Made by a program: the position numbers and the translations under genes. Shown piece by piece: positions 62,351 to 64,000 of a DNA stretch of 64,000 nt (the stretch's first letter is position 1; each line of letters starts with the position of its first letter). The DNA is from Prorocentrum cordatum (Eukaryota; Sar; Dinophyceae; Prorocentrales; Prorocentraceae). Location of the stretch: assembly GCA_963575745.1 (NCBI GenBank), contig CAUYUJ010016145.1, forward strand, positions 77,501 to 141,500, in the 5' to 3' direction. The notes beneath the pieces are model-generated. The model made no database searches and was not told the origin of the DNA. It was given only the letters and a program-made list of their open reading frames with translations.

Positions 62351-63300
62351 ATGGAGCGGCGCCGGTCTTCGAGCGAGGCGGCCCCAGCGAGCCCGCTGGC
62401 GCTCGGGGGGCCGCACTGCCTGCCCTCGCAAGGGGTGGTCGGGCCGCCGGAGCCGGAGGCGCCCTGGGAGCCGGCGGCGAGCGGCCCAGAGGCCCAGCCG
62501 CCCGCGAGCCCTCCGCGGCCGGGGGCTGCGGAGGTGGCGCCTCGGCGCCTCGAGGGGGAGCTCTGGCCCCAAAATTGCCCAGACTTGTGGATGCTGAGCT
62601 GCGGCATTATCCGATCGACGGGTACAGTGTTGAGCGCTGTCCTCCTCATCATGATAACCCTGTATATGTTCGCGGTTGTCGGCGAGGAGGTAGTGAGTAA
62701 GCAGGTCTCCCTTAGGGGGGCCGACGGAACGGCAGATCTCGTCGCGCAGAAATTTGACTCCGTACCGGGCGTGCTGCTAACGCTCGTGCGGTTCACCAAT
62801 GCGGATTCCCTAGCAGCATTCTACGACCCGCTGATCCGCGGGCCTGGCCTGGCGCTATACTTCGGTTCTGTGTGGGTCGTGGTGACAATTATACTCATGA
62901 ATGTCATCACCGCGACGATCGTGCAGAATGGGGTTCACCTTGGGGTCAAGGAAGAAGAAACTCTTGTAAAGTTGAAGAGGATGAAAATTCAGAAGATGTT
63001 ACCGCTGTTGATTGAGATCTTCGACACGGCACACATTTCGAACGACGGCAGATTGCAGTTGAACGAGGTCGAGGAGCTTTGCCGGTTGCCCTTGCCGCCA
63101 GAGCTCGCAGAGTGCATGTAGCCGGAGAGAAAGAAGCATCTTTTCTGGTGCTTGGACGAGGACGGATCCGGCGACATCAGCAAGGACGAGTTCTTGAACG
63201 GCGTTTGCCATATCACCTTGTCGGGATATCCATAGAAACGGCGCAGATGCTGTCGATGCTGTGGTCCCAGGGCAGGATCCTCGATCAACTGGAACTAAAG
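62351..63300 (+). pseudogene. Voltage-gated cation channel, 3' half, with EF hands
   Basis: From the ATG at 62351, about 75 Pro/Ala/Glu-rich residues lead straight into an S5 helix (GTVLSAVLLIMITLYMFAVV), a pore region (KFDSVPGVLLTLVRFTNADS) and S6 (LYFGSVWVVVTIILMNVITA). EF-hand-like sequence follows (FDTAHISNDGRLQLNEVEEL). A TAG at 63119-63121 interrupts; the same frame continues with a canonical EF-hand loop (DEDGSGDISKDEF), then a frameshift near 63215 and ETAQMLSMLWSQGRILDQLE. S1-S4, including the voltage sensor, is missing. The family conducts Ca2+ or Na+ across membranes with Ca2+ feedback; this copy cannot make a normal channel. It could instead be a terminal exon with lost upstream exons. 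Confidence 0.75.
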
Positions 63301-63540
63301 CTCAACGGGCGTCGTGTTTCTTCACGAGGGTCTGGCGTCGTGCAGCTTGTAGCATCGCTGCAAAGCACAAGGTCCAGGCCTTTTCTTATCGAGTAGTTTG
63401 CAGGCGGATGTGGCACGCGCCTGCAAGATTAATTCACCTCGGGCAGGCCCGAGCAGGATGCCGGGTGACGTCCCCTGTGTTCCCGCCAGATAGATGGGGT
63501 TCATTCCCTACCTAGGTTCTGCCTAGAAGGGTGCTTACCC
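63301..63540. other. Unassigned DNA downstream of the channel pseudogene
   Basis: No feature recognised. Confidence 0.4.
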
Positions 63541-64000
63541 TCTATCTTAAAGGGGCTGGGCAGTGTAACTCGCCCCGGGCGGTTCCCCCGGCATCCGCCC
63601 CGCGGTTCCCCCATTTACGTCCCCTTAGCTTAGCGTTGCTTATCTCATCTTAGTTTAGCTTATTTCATCTTAGCTTAGCTTAGCTTCATCTTAGCTCAGG
63701 GTTATCTTAGCTTAGTTTACCTTCATCTTAGCTTCGCTGAGCTTTAGCATAGCAGAGCACAGCATAGCATAGCGTAGCATAGCATAGCGCAGCACAGCAT
63801 ATCATACCATAGCCCAGCATAGCATAGCATAGCGCAGCATAGCATAGCATAGCATAGCGCAGCACAGCACAGCACAGCACAGCGCAGCATAGCAGGTTCC
63901 CCCAGTATCCGCCCCGCGGTTCCCCCAGTTACGTCCCCTTAGCTTAGCGTTGCTTATCTCATCTTAGCTTAGCTTATTTCATCTTAGCTTAGCTTAGCTT
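63541..64000 (+). repeat. Tandem 314-bp unit with CTTAG and AGCAT pentamers
   Basis: 63581 onward repeats at 63895 onward (offset 314): GGTTCCCCC.G.ATCCGCCC, ACGTCCCCTTAGCTTAGCGT. Within the unit, CTTAGCTTAG pentamers (63625-63730) pass into AGCATAGCAT/AGCACAGC pentamers (63735-63893). Cut by the window end. Confidence 0.9.

Noticed and set aside
62002-62700. 232-codon frame overlapping the channel
   Set aside because: Alternative frame of the channel N-terminus and upstream minisatellite; no domain.
63600-64000. TTAGC repeats as possible telomere
   Set aside because: Motif and pentamer period do not match the TTTAGGG-type repeat expected in dinoflagellates, and the tract is a tandem 314-bp unit.

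Overview
The window looks like nuclear DNA of a core dinoflagellate. Five copies or decayed copies of the dinoflagellate spliced leader (DinoSL, the 22-nt trans-spliced mRNA cap ending in TGGCTCAAG) sit in the genomic DNA: 21756-21777 (-), 29808-29829, 34258-34279, and 46926-46962 (a full copy followed by a truncated one). Other support is the high GC and GC-ending codons, intronless genes, very low gene density, and the extreme load of simple repeats. I cannot name the species. A 100-N assembly gap lies at 52018-52117.

Cellular genes are few and far apart: an RRM-type RNA-binding protein (12236-14044), a type II membrane glycosyltransferase-like protein (29940-31160), CTP synthase (34308-36368), and a broken 3' half of a voltage-gated cation channel with EF hands (62351-63300). 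The glycosyltransferase-like gene is a clear retrogene. It starts exactly with a perfect 22-nt spliced leader, has no introns, and the 1679-bp insertion is bracketed by a perfect 21-bp target-site duplication. CTP synthase has a decayed spliced leader 28 nt before its start codon, which suggests the same origin at an older date.

Retroelements fill much of the rest. A nearly full-length but decayed LINE lies on the minus strand (about 21.78 to 17.0 kb), with a second LINE reverse-transcriptase fragment behind it (17.0-15.9 kb). Another decayed LINE lies on the plus strand (46.9-51.6 kb). Both long LINEs begin with spliced-leader relics, so LINE transcripts were themselves trans-spliced and recopied. 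At 57.1-61.8 kb is a tyrosine-recombinase retroelement with RNase H and recombinase remnants and an A1-internal-B1-A2-B2 split direct repeat layout, inserted into an ACAT-type microsatellite. A 160-bp MITE with 8-bp target duplications (11607-11782) and a foldback element (26006-26246) were also found.

The intervening DNA is mostly dispersed composite repeats and minisatellites. I call the recurrent families DR-1 (five copies of a modular element with an 85-bp tandem array and GGA tracts), DR-2 (2.6-6.1 kb, two copies), DR-3 (15.5, 22.2 and 37.7 kb), DR-4 (26.7 and 52.9 kb) and DR-5 (31.9-33.2 and 42.5-43.4 kb). Local tandem arrays include a 400-bp unit at 55.4-56.6 kb and a GTGGCCC satellite at 38.6-39.8 kb. 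Long GGA/TCC tracts account for many spurious long open frames. The central theme is one retroposition economy: LINE machinery, spliced-leader-capped transcripts, and retrogenes produced from them.
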